A stretch of 64,000 bases of DNA from Typha latifolia (Eukaryota; Streptophyta; Magnoliopsida; Poales; Typhaceae), in assembly GCA_019914945.1 (NCBI GenBank), contig CM034100.1, positions 13,093,096-13,157,095 on the forward strand. Direction: 5' to 3'. Position 1 is the first letter of the stretch. Every line of letters starts with the position of its first letter. The position numbers and the translations under genes are program-made. Under the pieces are notes generated by a model that saw only the letters and a list, made by a program, of their open reading frames with translations, made no database searches and was not told the origin of the DNA. Positions 23,698-36,700 of the stretch are shown here, in pieces.

Positions 23698-25339
23698 GAA
23701 GTGGAAAAGTTTTTTTTACTCATGCTAAATTTCCGTAAATTTATTACTGTTCTACTATAGTTTTCAAACTTGTTACAATGGCAGTACTTTGGTAAATAGT
23801 TTGAAACTATAGCAAAAGGTAACATTATTTTACCAGAGTAGATTGGTTAAAACTTCTTAGAAATTGAAACTTAATAATATTCTAATTATATTGATACTTA
23901 TTTAAATTTGAGAATACTCGTACAACAGGAGCTCTTTTACCTATCTAAGCATAATTCTATTAGTTTTTAATATTTAATTGATATTAAAAATTCTTAAAAT
24001 ATTATAATTGCCCAATAAATTTTAAGATTAATTAAGTTCTTATTTCAAACCAAAATTTTGAATATTTAATATGTCTTACAGAGGACGAAAATAGTAGATT
24101 AGTTGGATTTTGATTCAGATCCTTTCAACCAATTTTAAAAGAGTAAAATAGTTTCTCTTTTTTTTATCTTGGTTAAACTTTAACTGTAGTTAATTATTTA
24201 GATTAAGAAAAAGTAATGTTTTTTTTAAAGAATGTAGTTATTTTCTTGGTGGCTCTGATATTTTGAAAAATTATGTAAATATGCCCAACAACTTTCCTTC
24301 CAATTATTGAAAAAGAGTCACTTCATTTGAAGTTTCTTATTTTATGAAAGACAGCGGACACGATGAAACACCCACAATCAAACACATACCCTTTACGTGA
24401 GTGGAACCCACCTGGTTCTCTGTTAGTCAATGCTTCCACAAAATATCTAAAGAAAAAGTCTAAATATAATAAGTAATCTAATCTAAAATAAATAAATAAA
24501 ATATCATAAATCACAATAAATTGGAGATACATGTGAATAAATAGTAACTAAAAGTAAAGCCAATGAGTAGGTTACAACCCAAACTAGTCTAAGAACAAAA
24601 ACTAGAAAATAAATAAAAATAGCTACTCCTAGACATCAATGTTGTCCTCTCTCAAATTTGTGAATATTTCACTTTTTATATAATGTATGCTCATAAGTAT
24701 CACAATAATAAAAATAAAGGATAATTCCACTTAGACCCCCTAAACATATACTCTCTGAACTTTTTTATTACCTATATCCACCTCATAAACTAAGAATATA
24801 TATATTAAGAACTATAAAATATATTTTGGATCAGGAGGTGTATGTAGTAAAAAACAAAGAAGTTCAAGGAGTGTATGCAAAACTAATTTTTATCTTATTC
24901 CAAAATATAACTATTTATTCTAGAATAATAGCTGAACACTATAATAACCTCATTCTAAAATACAAGCACTATTCATCAAAATTACATCTCATACCACACA
25001 CTAATTCGATTACTATTTTATCTTTGATATACATCCCATCAACCTACTTTTTATCAAATTAAAGAGTATTCATAGTAATTTTATAAAAATCAAAAGTCTT
25101 CTTTTATCTTTTCCTTTACTTTATATCACAACAAAAGTAATTATTACACCCTCATTCCAAAAATACAAGTGAACACAAAAATAGTTATTCCAAAAATTTT
25201 ATTTTAAAAATAATATAGAGGAATATTTATTCTATAATTGACCTTATTCCTGAAGTATACGAGACCTAAATAAAATTATCCCTAAAATAATTCATTATTG
25301 CTATAATTTTTCATGAATTCTTATATAGTCATAACTCGT
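23694..25339. other. AT-rich intergenic stretch, nothing supported
   Basis: No splice-supported exon, domain or clear terminal repeat was seen. Short open frames (for example 24323-24532 and 24826-25062) are AT-rich and look accidental. Confidence 0.4.
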
Positions 25340-25948
25340 ATCTTAAGTTTAGAAGTTTAGTAAGAAATTCAATCCACGGAATATGCGTACACAAATCGAG
25401 CGACAAGATCATATATCACATGCTCACAGAGTCATAGATCATGTAATATCACAACATCAATGAGCAATAAACATCTATCAGTGCTATCACATATACATAC
25501 ATAACAATATTGTATATTATCAGTTGTCATCATCACCACTTATAGCAAAATCATTGCACACAATATAATTATTGCTCAAAGAAGAATCATCACGCATAGT
25601 GAGATCACAAGCCCATAGCTCAAATGAATGCTCTAATTCTATGTCATTGAGTATCGCTAATGCTATTACATCTAACACCTACCTCATAATCAACTTTCTA
25701 TTATCACTGTCTCTAGTTATCGTATCATTGTCTCTAGTCGTCGTATAAGACAATATGATCTCCTAAATGCCACATAGATTGACCTCTAGTATGGGTTGCT
25801 AATAATATATAATATGCTCTACTCTTAACTCCTAGGCTAAATGAGTAAAAGGCATGACCCCGACACAAATCGACTATTAAACATTATGTGCAAGTGGTTC
25901 AATAACTATCACACATGAAGTCTGTCATGAAAAAATATATATGCATAT
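25340..25948. repeat. copy B, left part, of the dispersed repeat
   Basis: This matches copy A (17.1-17.3 kb) in word order and stops at the target duplication of the MULE. It appears to resume after the MULE near 31649, so the MULE inserted into it. Confidence 0.45.
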
Positions 25949-26175
25949 TATATTAAATAAAATTTTGTATATAACACCCTACCTTTTAGCTAAATTTGTA
26001 TTTACACCCTACGTTTTCACTATTTGCAGATCGAGCCCTACGATTCAATTATTCTGTTAGCTTAACTTAACCAAACCCCACGGTTAAGTTAACTACACTA
26101 ATATGATTACCAAAATACCCTCGTCTAAGTTACCCAACATATACACAATTTAACCCAAACCCAACCCAACCTAAT

Positions 26176-26223
26176 CCAGCCTAACCTAACCTAACCTAAC
26201 CTAACCTAACCTAACTTAACCTA
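26176..26223. repeat. (CCTAA)n subterminal tract of the MULE
   Basis: Pentamers CCTAA run in a row with a few variants (CCTAAT, ACTTAACC) just inside the left end of the MULE. The truncated MULE copy at 22900-23110 has a related GGGTTTGGGTTAGG stretch, so the tract belongs to the family rather than to a telomere. Confidence 0.85.
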
Positions 26224-26741
26224 ATCAAGCTTAACCCAACGAATACCCAAATCTATCTCAGATTTCAGAAAACCCTCAATGCGATCATTGTTAATAGTGG
26301 ATCTCCGGCTGCTCTTCTCAGTTGTAGTAGGTTGCGCTATCTTCTTATCGGTTGTCTAGTTGCCCACTCTGAAGTTGGTGACGCTCGCTCTCCTGGCTAA
26401 GTCTCCGGCTAGTATCTTTTCACAGAGGTGAAGGTTAGTAATGAGAGGGTTTATTGTCTTTCTCGCTAGATCTTCCATTAGATTTGGAAAAAGTAATGTT
26501 GTAAAGCATTTGGTCTTATACTGCGCAAATAGGAAAAAGTAATATTGTAAAGCATCTTTCCTACTGTAATGTTTCTTATATGGTCCCTACATACTACATT
26601 TAAAGATGACATATTTTCTGCTGTCAAGTTGTAGAGCATTTGGTCTTATATGATCCTTTTATTAATTGTATTTCTTGTGTGATCCCCATAGAGTAATTAA
26701 ATATTTATTTCTGTTATCTCTGTAGTCTATATATAGTAAAT

Positions 26742-26950
26742 AGTTTGTTAATTGTATTTCATATGTGGTCCCTCTATAGAAGTTTGTTAATTGTATTTCA
26801 TATGTGGTCCCTCTATAAAAGTTTGTTAATTATATTTCTTGTATGATCTCCATCGAGCAATTAAATATTTATTTATGTTAAATATTTCTCTATGGTCCCT
26901 ATAAAGTAAAGTAGTTTGTTAATTGTATTTCATGTGTGGTCCCAACACAA
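26742..26950. repeat. minisatellite of about 40-bp units in the MULE
   Basis: The phrase GTTTGTTAATTGTATTTCAT with a following GTGGTCCC occurs near 26742, 26777 and 26916, with a divergent unit near 26821. It lies between the left TIR and the transposase relic. Confidence 0.7.
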
Positions 26951-27014
26951 CACAATAAATTATTCTCTTACTATTGAATAGTTTGTTTATTCTTGGTCAT
27001 AGGTTTCATTTCAG

Positions 27015-29651
27015 ATGGAAGATGATGTTTCGATAATACGGCTCCACTATGGTGGATCATGAGAGACAAATCGAAGTAATTTACAATATAAATATGTTAA
27101 TGGGAGATAAATGATATTCGCTGTAGAACGAGACTACATAAATTTTATAAATCTGTTGGATTATATTTTGATCAAATAAAGATGGATAGGCAAGTTGCCT
27201 TACGTATATGTTATAGGAGACCGGGTCTAAGGAAAACATATAATGCTGTATTTTTAGATCATGATGTTCTTAGAATGATTGATTTATATAAATCTGAATA
27301 TCATATTGATATGTTTGTAGTTGGTACTGAGATCTGTGACACAAATTTATCAAAAGCCTTAGGAGGACGACCTTCAAAGTCAATGGCAAACAATCCAAAT
27401 ATATCTCTAGATGATGTTAGAGATGATGCTGGAGATAATGTTGAAGATAATATTAGAAAAATAGATATTGCAGGTATTTTGGGAGATGATGTTGAATTTC
27501 CCACAAGTGCTTCAGAATGCTCTACTAGTAGTGATAGTGATGAAGATCCTGCTATAAATGAGAAAGAAGTTGATAATATTTATCTTATGAGATGATGTTG
27601 AACAATTTAGAATCCACACATATGAGCGAGAGGCAGAGGATTTATCACTTGCAGTAGGAAGCATGTTTGACAATATTTACATGTTTAGGGATGCCCTTAG
27701 AGACTATGCAATCAAACACCATTTTCAGACGATCTATCTTCATAATGAGAAGCATAGGGTAATTGTTAAATGTGCCAAAGAAGAGTGTTCTTGGAGATTG
27801 AATGCTTCAACTGTATATGGTGGCATACTAATCTAGGTGAAAACAGTGAAAGAGGAGCATACATGTGAAACTGTCAATATTTGTGGAAATAAGATGGCCA
27901 AAGCTAGTTGAATATGCAATAAGATAATTGATTGGATTAGGATTGACATTTCTACTAAAGTTATCAAGGCTCGTTTAAAGGATGCATATCAAGTTGAGCT
28001 CGGGTATTGGAAAGTATGGAGGGAAAGAGATCTGGCTTTGGAGAAAATATATGAAAATATAGAAAAATTATTCTTGTTTTTTCCTGCACTACAAAAAGAG
28101 TTAAATAAGAGAAACTCGGGCAGTATAATCAAACTTGATGTTGATAATTTAGACGGATCATTTGTCAAATTTTTTGTGTGTTTCAAGGCATGTTCAGATG
28201 GGTTTAAGGCAGGTTGCAGGCCATATCTTGGACTTGATGGTTGCCACTTAAAAGAAAAGTATTTTGGTAATTTATTAGCTGCAACAGCATGGGATGCAAA
28301 CTATGGGATATTTCCAGTGGCATTTGCAGTAGTAAATATTAAAAGTGGGTATACATGGAGGTGATTTTTGGAATATTTGAAAGAAGGTATTAGAAATATA
28401 GAGAATCTCATATTTATGTCAGAGCGTCAAAAATGATTAGATGTTGCTGTCAATGGGGTGTTTCTAGGAGTGGAGCATAGAGTGTATTTTAAACATTTTT
28501 TATAAGAACTTTAGACGAAAGTTTACTGTTAAGGTGTACAAGAAGCCTATGTGTGAGGCTACTAAAGCCTATGTCTCTTCAATTTGGGAGGATTGCATGA
28601 AATCACTAGAAGATTTATCCAACCAGCTAGAGATTGGGTGAAAGCTCAAAATAAGAAGGTATGTTGCATGTGAAGCCAAAGTTTAGTGATGTATTGATAT
28701 TGTTTTATTACTATTATGATGTATTAACATTTTTAGAAGTTTACTTCGCTCACTATTATGATGTATCTAACATCTTCATTTTATTGTAGACTTGGACAAG
28801 GAGCAAGTATCAAGAGGGTGCCAAAGTCCACTACTATTCTAACTGCGGTGCGGAGTCATTTAATAAGTTTATTTTAGAGAATCGAGCGAAGTCATATATT
28901 GATCTTATAGACAATATCAGACAAAAACTAATGGTTAAGATTGACTACCGCAGAAGGCATGCTGAGATGTGGCATGGCAAACTAACACCAGTATTAGCTA
29001 AATATGTTCAATGGGTGAGTAAAGAGGCTGGTGGTGTTGGTAGCATCTTTCGATCTGAAAATGAGAAAGCAGAAGTGCAATGGGCAAATGAGAGATGCAC
29101 TGTTAAATTGAATAAACAAACATGCTCTTGTAGAAGATGACAATTATGTGGGTTTCCTTGTATTCATGCTACTGCAATTATTCTATCTTTTCGTCGAAGA
29201 GTGGCTAACTATGTTAATGACTATTTCATTGTTGAAAGATATAAGCTAACTTATGTGGAAAAATAGCAGCATTGCTAGATAAAAAGTATTGGAAAAGACT
29301 CACAGATGATTTAATTGTCAATACTCCTAAGAGAGGTCGACCTAGGGAAGACCAAGAAAAAAGAGAATAAGAGGTGTTAATGAGGAGCGGATGCCAAATG
29401 GGGTGATGAAGCCAGTCAAAAGTTGTGGACGTTGTGGTGGGAAAGGCCACAACAAGCGAAGTTGTAAGGAGCCAATAGGACAAGGGCAAGGGCAAGTAGC
29501 TGAAAATTTTACAAATATCAATATTAGACAAAGTAGAAGGAGAGGTACAAGAGAAACTTTAGCTACTAAGTTGGGGTTATCCATAGCTATGAGAACAAGG
29601 AGTAATTCAATCACTAGATATATGCATAATTTTGCACGTAGTACCCAATAG
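27015..29651 (+). pseudogene. decayed MuDR/MULE transposase
   Basis: The relic opens MEDDVSIIRLHYGGS followed by a stop, a typical MULE start. Then come an acidic region (27182-27595) and a DNA-binding segment (near 27600-27900, YAIKHHFQTIYLHNEKHRV and CSWRLNAS). The MULE catalytic domain is near 28200-28960: LDGCHLKEKYFGNLLAATAW with the first Asp, a SERQK segment, and CGAESFNKFILENRAKSY with the Glu region. A SWIM-type finger lies near 29100-29220 (CSCR..CGFPCIHATA). A zinc knuckle, CGRCGGKGHNKRSC, is at about 29421-29462. At least eight in-frame stops and several frame changes break it, so it cannot encode an active enzyme. Confidence 0.9.
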
Positions 29652-30039
29652 GTACTATTAAATATTGTTTATTTTAAAATGCACATGCCTCAATAATTAC
29701 TCATGTCTCACAAAGTAGGAACTATACTTATCTTGTCTCTTTTTTATGTAGGTTATTAGTATTATTGTGGTCCTCAGCTATTGGATTTTTGGAGATACTA
29801 TTTACTTATTTTGTAATTTAAATTTAGAGTTACTATTCAATCATTTTTGTAATTTGAACTTAGAGTTACTATTTAATTCAGCCACTATGTAATTGTACTA
29901 AAACTTGGTGTTAATATTTTGGATCTTATGGTGTAATTGTATCAGAAGCTTTGTTAATTCAATGGCTTTGTACCAGATTATAATAGCTTTTAGCATAACA
30001 AGTTGTGTAATTTTTATAGTATTAAAAGCTTGGTTGGTT

Positions 30040-30480
30040 ACAAATTTTATATGTTTAGTTATAAATATGGATAATCTGTAAATGCAGATTGTTATAAACT
30101 TAGCTTTGTACAATTGTTGTAAAGTTTAGATTTAGTTGTTGTAAAGTTTAGTTTAGTTTTATATATTTAGTTATTGTAAATGTGGATAATCTGTAAATCC
30201 AGGTTGTTATAAACTTAGCTTTGTATAGTTGTTGTAAAGTTCAAATTTAGTTGTTGTAAAGTTTAGTTTAGTTTTGTATGTTTAGTTATTGTAAATGTGG
30301 ATAATCTGTAAATCCAGGTTGTTGTATGTTTAGTTGTATATTTAGTTGTTATAAACTTAGCTTTGTACAATTGTTGTAAAATTTAAAGTTTTAGTTGTTG
30401 TAAAGTTCAGTTTAATTTTGTTGTAAAGTCCAATTTAGTTTTGTATGTTTAGTTTAGTTTTGATAGTAGTTGTTTAGTTC
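30040..30480. repeat. minisatellite of about 115-bp units in the MULE 3' arm
   Basis: The phrase GGATAATCTGTAAATCCAGG recurs near 30067 (with changes), 30182 and 30297, giving a 115-bp period. Between them, GTTGTTGTAAAGTTTAGTTT recurs. Partial units continue to about 30480. Confidence 0.8.
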
Positions 30481-31648
30481 AGATTTTTGCAGACAACTAT
30501 TATTAATAGTTAGCTTTACAACAACAACAACTACTACTATTAATAGTTAGCTTTACAACAGCAATAACTACTATCAATTTACAAATTTTATTCAGAACAC
30601 AAAAGTTTTCAAAAATTGATACATAACACAATCATCAGTTGATTTCACTAAGATTGTCATTGATACATCACTCATCAATTATTTACACTAAGATTGCCAC
30701 ATATATACTTAATACTATTACACCAAGGCAAATGCACATAAAGAGTCATCTCATCTTCTTTTCTAGCATATCCATCTTCAACTCAATTCTAGTTAGCTAG
30801 TATTTTAGATCTATCGGGCGAAAATTGACATCGCCGCACCATGCGAAATAATCGCAACGATCATCCTACATTGAGATTGTTAATACTTCAATCAAACACG
30901 AGTAGAATATCAATTAAATTGCAAATCATACCTTATGTCTAGGGCAAGAGTAAAATCTTCTATTTTTGTTCTTCTTCGTATTAGAAACTTGAATTTTGTA
31001 AACACCCCTACCACAAGGGCAACTCGAAATTTTCGCCTACATCATTGCAACTCAAATTTGAGCTCATTGATGATGACATTAATCCTCTTGGGAGCTACAT
31101 AAAAAGTAAATTTGAGCTCATTAATTAGCTAATAGCTATACCATTTCTGAAATCCATACTTTAACATTTCGAATAAGATGTAGGTTTAGGATTTGATCAG
31201 TGAAATTATTGTAAAAACTAAAACCCAAGCTGTGTCATTTCCAAAAATCGAAGCTATGCCATTTCCTAAAACTAAAGCTAAATCTAAAGAAAATATCAAA
31301 CCCAATATAGATGAGGAGAAGAGAGAGTTGTTAGAAGAGAAAATCCTATCTTTTCTTGATCAGAAGAAGCTATAGGGTTCTGCCCAAAAAGAGAGGAAGA
31401 GAGAAGAAGTAGAAATAGGGAGGAAGAAGAAGTATAAAGGTATTTTCGTCATTTAAGAAAATTATTTGTAAATTTGACAGAATATTCTCATCTGTCCACA
31501 CGGTGTTAGTTAAAATCTAACCCATTGTGTTTTATGCAAATATTAATTGAATCATAGGGCTCGATCTGCAAATAGTGAAAACATAGAGTGTAAATGCAAA
31601 TTTAGCTAAAAGGCAAGGTGTTATATACAAATTTTCCTATATTAAATA

Positions 31649-32660
31649 ATCATCATCAAGCATTTTATGTTATTTATAAACTAATATAGGATTTAAACTC
31701 ATATAAAATGTATCTGGACTAGACCAACTCTCCTCAAATATCAGGTTTCAGATATGGATCATACTCACAAGTTAACGAATCTAACAATTTATGAAAATAA
31801 TTGGTATATAACTAAAATGTCCCACTTAGATCTAATAAATTACATAAGCCACGTGTTACCGTTTTGAGCCCTAGTAGGCTCAATTTAGACTTTTTATTTA
31901 TTGTCCAAGATTAATATTAATTTAACGAGTTATCAAGAGTAATAATAAGACTATAATCTTGTTACCAATTTGTCAATATTATTAATACCAATTCTAAATA
32001 GCATGATTTATAATTTATAAAAATTGTGTTCTTAATTTCCTTAAATTTAACAATTGAAATGCTATAGTGACAATAACCCAAAATTTTAAAAATAATAGTC
32101 ACTTTGGGCCCAACACTACTAGAGTCAAGATATGGCCAGACCGCAGCACAAACCCAACTAATTGCCTCCCTCTTTGAAGGAAAGAGGAGGCCACTGAGAG
32201 GGAGGAGAAATTAATGGTCAAATTGGTTGCAGGTAGTCTCCGCCATCGGAGAAAAGGTTAGGCATTGCCCTCAAAGTGGGTGTTTTCCCGGAAAAATTGG
32301 AGAAGAGGTTTAGGCGGTGCAATCAAGCTCATCGGCGAGGTGAAGATGCAATCGGTTGATTCTAGGTGAAACCGACTAGTGAACTATGCCAAAACGAATG
32401 GGAGGTCAAGAGGAGTGTATGGCAGTGAGGGAATTGTCGGCCGAGGTGGCCAACTACGGCTGAACTGATCCTCCATGGCTGATGGTCATCAGAGGGAGGC
32501 GAAGATGCAAGTTGGAAAACCGACGATGGAATGCAACATGGCATAGTCCCTCACGCACTCTGAGTACCCAACCATGGTACCCACAATAAGAGAGTGACGA
32601 GGCGAAGCTTCTTGAGCCGATGTGAAGTCCGACACAAAATCATCAACTGACAAATTTCTC
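31649..32660. repeat. copy B, right part, of the dispersed repeat
   Basis: After the right target duplication the non-MULE sequence resumes. Its GC-richer end (32100-32660) corresponds in position to the 17820-18080 part of copy A. The correspondence is by style and order rather than close identity. Confidence 0.3.
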
Positions 32661-32859
32661 CCGCAAAACCCTGAGTATTAAAAGCAGTAAAAATTTGCTA
32701 TATACATGATCGAATTTAAATTAAATACATAAAGGAAAAGAACACTCAGTGGCGGGTGGCGTGGTCTGTTTGCACTAGCAATACTAGGATGAACACTCCC
32801 CATCGAGCACCTACAGTCAAGAAATAGAGGGTGAGAGGAGGCTGAGGATTGTTTCTTTA

Positions 32860-33110
32860 TGAGATGATTGAGAAGGTGTATATCAAGCTGAATAATTGGA
32901 AGTCAATGCTGCATAATGAAGCAGGGACTCTTCTCTCTATCCCAGTTTACACAATGCTTGCTACCCATGTTATGTCTGTAAAGCAATTTGTATGGAACAT
33001 TTGAGCAACCTCAGATTGCACTTGTCCATGATGTAAACTTGAGCCAGAGGCTAAAGAGCACGTCATTTTAGTTTGAGGCTTTGCTAAGACAATATGGAGG
33101 CTTTGCTAGT
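32860..33110 (+). pseudogene. short LINE reverse-transcriptase relic
   Basis: Translation shows KLNNWKSMLHNEAGTLLSIP followed by VYTMLATHVMSVK, the conserved plant L1 segment after the polymerase core. A Cys-rich CTCPWC segment follows with stops. Only about 250 bp survive. Confidence 0.5.
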
Positions 33111-33716
33111 ACAATATGATGGAAACTGGAAGATGTTTTTGTTGTCTCTCTCCTCCTCTGACAAGGTAGCACAGAGGATGAAGACTAGGATCAGATGTGA
33201 TGTTTGAAGGAGAGATATTCTCTATTGTACAATGGTATCTGGTTATGAGCTTGCTAGGTTAATTAAATGGTAAGCTAGGAAATTTAATATTAACGTAGGA
33301 ATATAAGATTTATGGGGTTGATAACGAGATCAGCAGCCAAAGACCTGATAATGACCAGATTAATATCCAAACTAATGCTGATTTTGCTCAGCAGTATAGC
33401 ATAGCAATGTGTCTTCTCTGATTGCAAAATCTGAACAGATCTACAATACTTTCACCACTAGTAAATACTTGCTTACTTCTCTTGTTCTAATTTCCTATAC
33501 CTTTTTCTCTTTATATTATTTATGGAGCATTAAGAATAGCCCCCCTAGAAGCACCCTCAATTTAAGACTTCCCAACAATAAAGCAAATCTATGTACCTTG
33601 AACTAATAGCACAGTAGTGTATAACGGGATGAGGGTGAAAAAGACACATCTCTCGTCGATTTGCACTACAGATTCTTGCATCCAAGCACTCCATGCTATT
33701 CTTAAAAAGGTTTAAG

Positions 33717-36700
33717 TCAGTCTCCCAATATGCACAATGGTTGCCGCATGCTAAGCTCCACTTTTATTTTCGGATAACATTCTAGGTCATTGCTTGTCCC
33801 CAAAACTTTCTGCATTCCAAAGAAAAGTAGTTAATGGTGTCTGGCAGTGAGAAGATACATCAGAAGAGCACATTCTGTTGGAAAAACATAATACGAAAAC
33901 ACTTCACACTAGCATCAACTTAATTCCTGAAGAATATGCATGTTGCTTGTCATGCAAGGTAAATAATGAAGAAAGACAATAACAACTAATTCTAAACATA
34001 CTATATGGGAGTAGATTACAGTTGATGATTTACCAGTGCAGCAAGATGAGCTTCCTGAAGAATATTTCCATCAATCTCCAATCTTGCTATTGGAAACTCC
34101 GGAAGGTGACCTGACTGTTTCTTACCAAGCAAGTTGCCAGGTCCACGGAGAAGAAGGTCTGCGTTGGCAAGGTAAAATCCATCGGATGACTTTTCGAGCA
34201 CCTTCAGCCTGTCCAGCGCCCCAGAAGTGGAAGATAAGAAAACACATTTGGATTTTCTTGTTCCTCGCCCTACTCGTCCTCTCAGTTGGTGCAGCTGAGC
34301 AATTCCAAATCTTTCAGCATTCATCACAACCATCATAGATGCATCAGGAACATCAACACCAATTTCAATAACTTGGGTTGCAAGGAGAATATGTGTTTCT
34401 CCACATCTAAATTTCTTCAATGCGTCATCCTTTTCATCACTCTTCATGCGCCCATGTAACAACCCACACTGGTAACCTTCAAATTTTTCTGATATGGAAG
34501 CAAGCTCAGCAGTAGCGGCATGAAGCTGGGGTAATTGCTCCGACTCCTCAATGATTGGATATACAAGATAAATCTTTCCTCCAGCAATCAACTCATTTCC
34601 CATCATCTGCATCCCAAGGCCAATTATTAGCAAGCATGAAAACAAGATGAACTTGTGAGTTGGAAGTAAGCAATTACTTCTATTAAAGGTAATGACTAGT
34701 AACAATCTATACAGTCTCCTGGGTCATGAAAACAGGACAGATTGGCTGTTGAAGGCAACATATTATTTAAAGTTGTTGACCGAAATAGACCAAAATTTTA
34801 ATTTATTTACCAAAATAGATAACACCCAAACTTAAATAGTTAAATGAGTCTCTTTTACTATAGTCTTAAGTAAAACACTTAATTGTTAAGTTTTTTACTT
34901 AAAATAAGATCAACATTTTTTAAAGTAAAATGGTAATCTTATCAACATTTTTTTGAAACACTTAGCCTATTTTGGTAAATAAACTTTAAAATAGAGCTAG
35001 TTTCGTCAAAAACTCTAATTTTAACACAAAATTCAAAAAGAAGTATTAAAATTACTCAAGGAAATAGATACACACAAACTTCAACAACCATGTGTTTTAA
35101 AATTAATCCCTTAATTACTACTAAATTACATGTTACTGAATCAAGGATCATTCCTAATCATCTTTCCAGTACAAAACAAAAACAGCCAAAGCATCAAGAG
35201 TGATACTGCTCTTTCATTGCACCAGCTCAAGGAAGTGACATTATATGACATTACATATTCCTCTCTACTCAGGAGAGGAACATTCATGTATAGATAATTT
35301 GCATCACTAACTAGGTAAATGAAGAATAGTGGTTGACGATTGTTTGAACCACAGTGTTTATTGGACTTTTACGATTGAATTTCAATAGAAAGCCTAGGCA
35401 CTAGCTAAGCGAAAAGAAAGGGCAAAAGGAAGGTTGTCATTGTTGCCATATTTCAATTTTTGGGAAATGTGTGCTGTTGCACTTCATGAGCAGTAATCTT
35501 TCGATCCATGCACTATCAGGTATATATTTCTTTATGGAGAGAAAATAGATGTACATTGGCCCGCTAGTTTCCTACATTTCCCTAGTAAACAGAGCTCTAG
35601 GTTTATAGACTAATTTGTTTCAACCATGGTTCCAAGTTTTAGCTGATCCTGAGTGGGATTAGATGAAACGTTCCGATCCAATGCCGAAACCAATCCAATG
35701 ACTAGTACTGGCCGATACCCGATCAATTTTGGGTCGAGATCAACCGTATTGGCCGACACCGACCAAAATTGGGAGAGAGAAAGGGAGAAAGAGATGGAGA
35801 GTAAGAAAAAAAGGAGAGAAAGAGAGAAGAAAGAAAAATGTTATGAAATAGATTTGGACCAATCTGGATATAAGAAAATTTAGAGGGTAATAACCAAACG
35901 AGATAGGGTTCTAATGGCTCTCATTTCACATCAATTGAATGTCTAGATGAAAAGATATAATTGAAATAGTGCAGGAAGGTTAGAACAAGACAGAATGGCC
36001 AATACGTATCGTTTTCTCAGACGGCCGATCCCGATTCCGATACTTGGAACCTTGGTTCCAACATAAATAGAGTTTGTCCATCTTTTTGACTTTATTGCAT
36101 TTAGCATTATTGTTAATAATGGCTTATTTTAATTCTAAGGTTCTTTGCAGCTACATAAAACCACTGATATCATCAGCAGTATCATAGAAAAAGATGTCCT
36201 AATGTTATCAAAGATTTTCACTAGTAGACAACCACTGACAACAGTAAGGCTATAAAGGGTGTCAGCATGCCAACTGCCAATGCTAATGTAGCATATGAGA
36301 CAAATATATCAGGGTCTCACCTATTCTGAGAGTTGGTTCAAGATACTTCAAAAAAACTGCCATATTCATGTCAACTGTGCAATTCACATAGCTCAAAAGA
36401 TCCAAGCTAATTTGCATTTTAGACTACCATATTATTCATTTAAGAACCTTGTCCATGTGATGTCTCTATAAATCCAAGGAAATAGAGGGAACACAGGAGG
36501 AAAAGCCTATGATCAGAGGAGATTGTGTCTCCATACAAGATATCAATATTCTAGATGAGGTTCATCATGAAACTATAGGTTCAATAGGACCAGGAGCATC
36601 CTACCATCTCCAACAGATCTTATCCTAGCCCTCTTTCTCTAGAAGGCTAAAACCACTAGGATATGCAAACTGTGAGGTAGTGAGGATTATCAGTGTGTCT

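Larger units (their letters stand above)
25949..31648. mobile_element. MULE DNA transposon with TIRs and target duplication
   Basis: The element body is about 25960-31637. The left TIR (25960-26055) and the reverse complement of the right TIR (31550-31637) agree over about 90 bp, sharing TTTGTATATAACACC, CTTTTAGCTAAATTTG and CACTATTTGCAGATCGAGCC. Both ends are flanked by the direct repeat TATATTAAATA (25949-25959 and 31638-31648), an 11-bp or at least 9-bp target duplication typical of MULEs. Inside are a subterminal pentamer tract, minisatellites and a plus-strand transposase relic. TIRs are well conserved while the transposase is broken, so it could move only with an enzyme supplied elsewhere. 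Confidence 0.92.

Noticed and set aside
26176..26223. Possible interstitial telomere
   Set aside because: Plant telomeres are mostly seven-base TTTAGGG (or TTAGGG in some monocots); this is a five-base CCTAA array shared with another MULE copy.
29898..30480. Regularly spaced repeats resembling an array
   Set aside because: Units are contiguous 115-bp minisatellite repeats without unique spacers, so not a CRISPR array; the genome is also eukaryotic.
34036..34338. 100-codon plus-strand open frame
   Set aside because: It is antisense to the last large RECG1 exon, whose helicase motifs explain the sequence.
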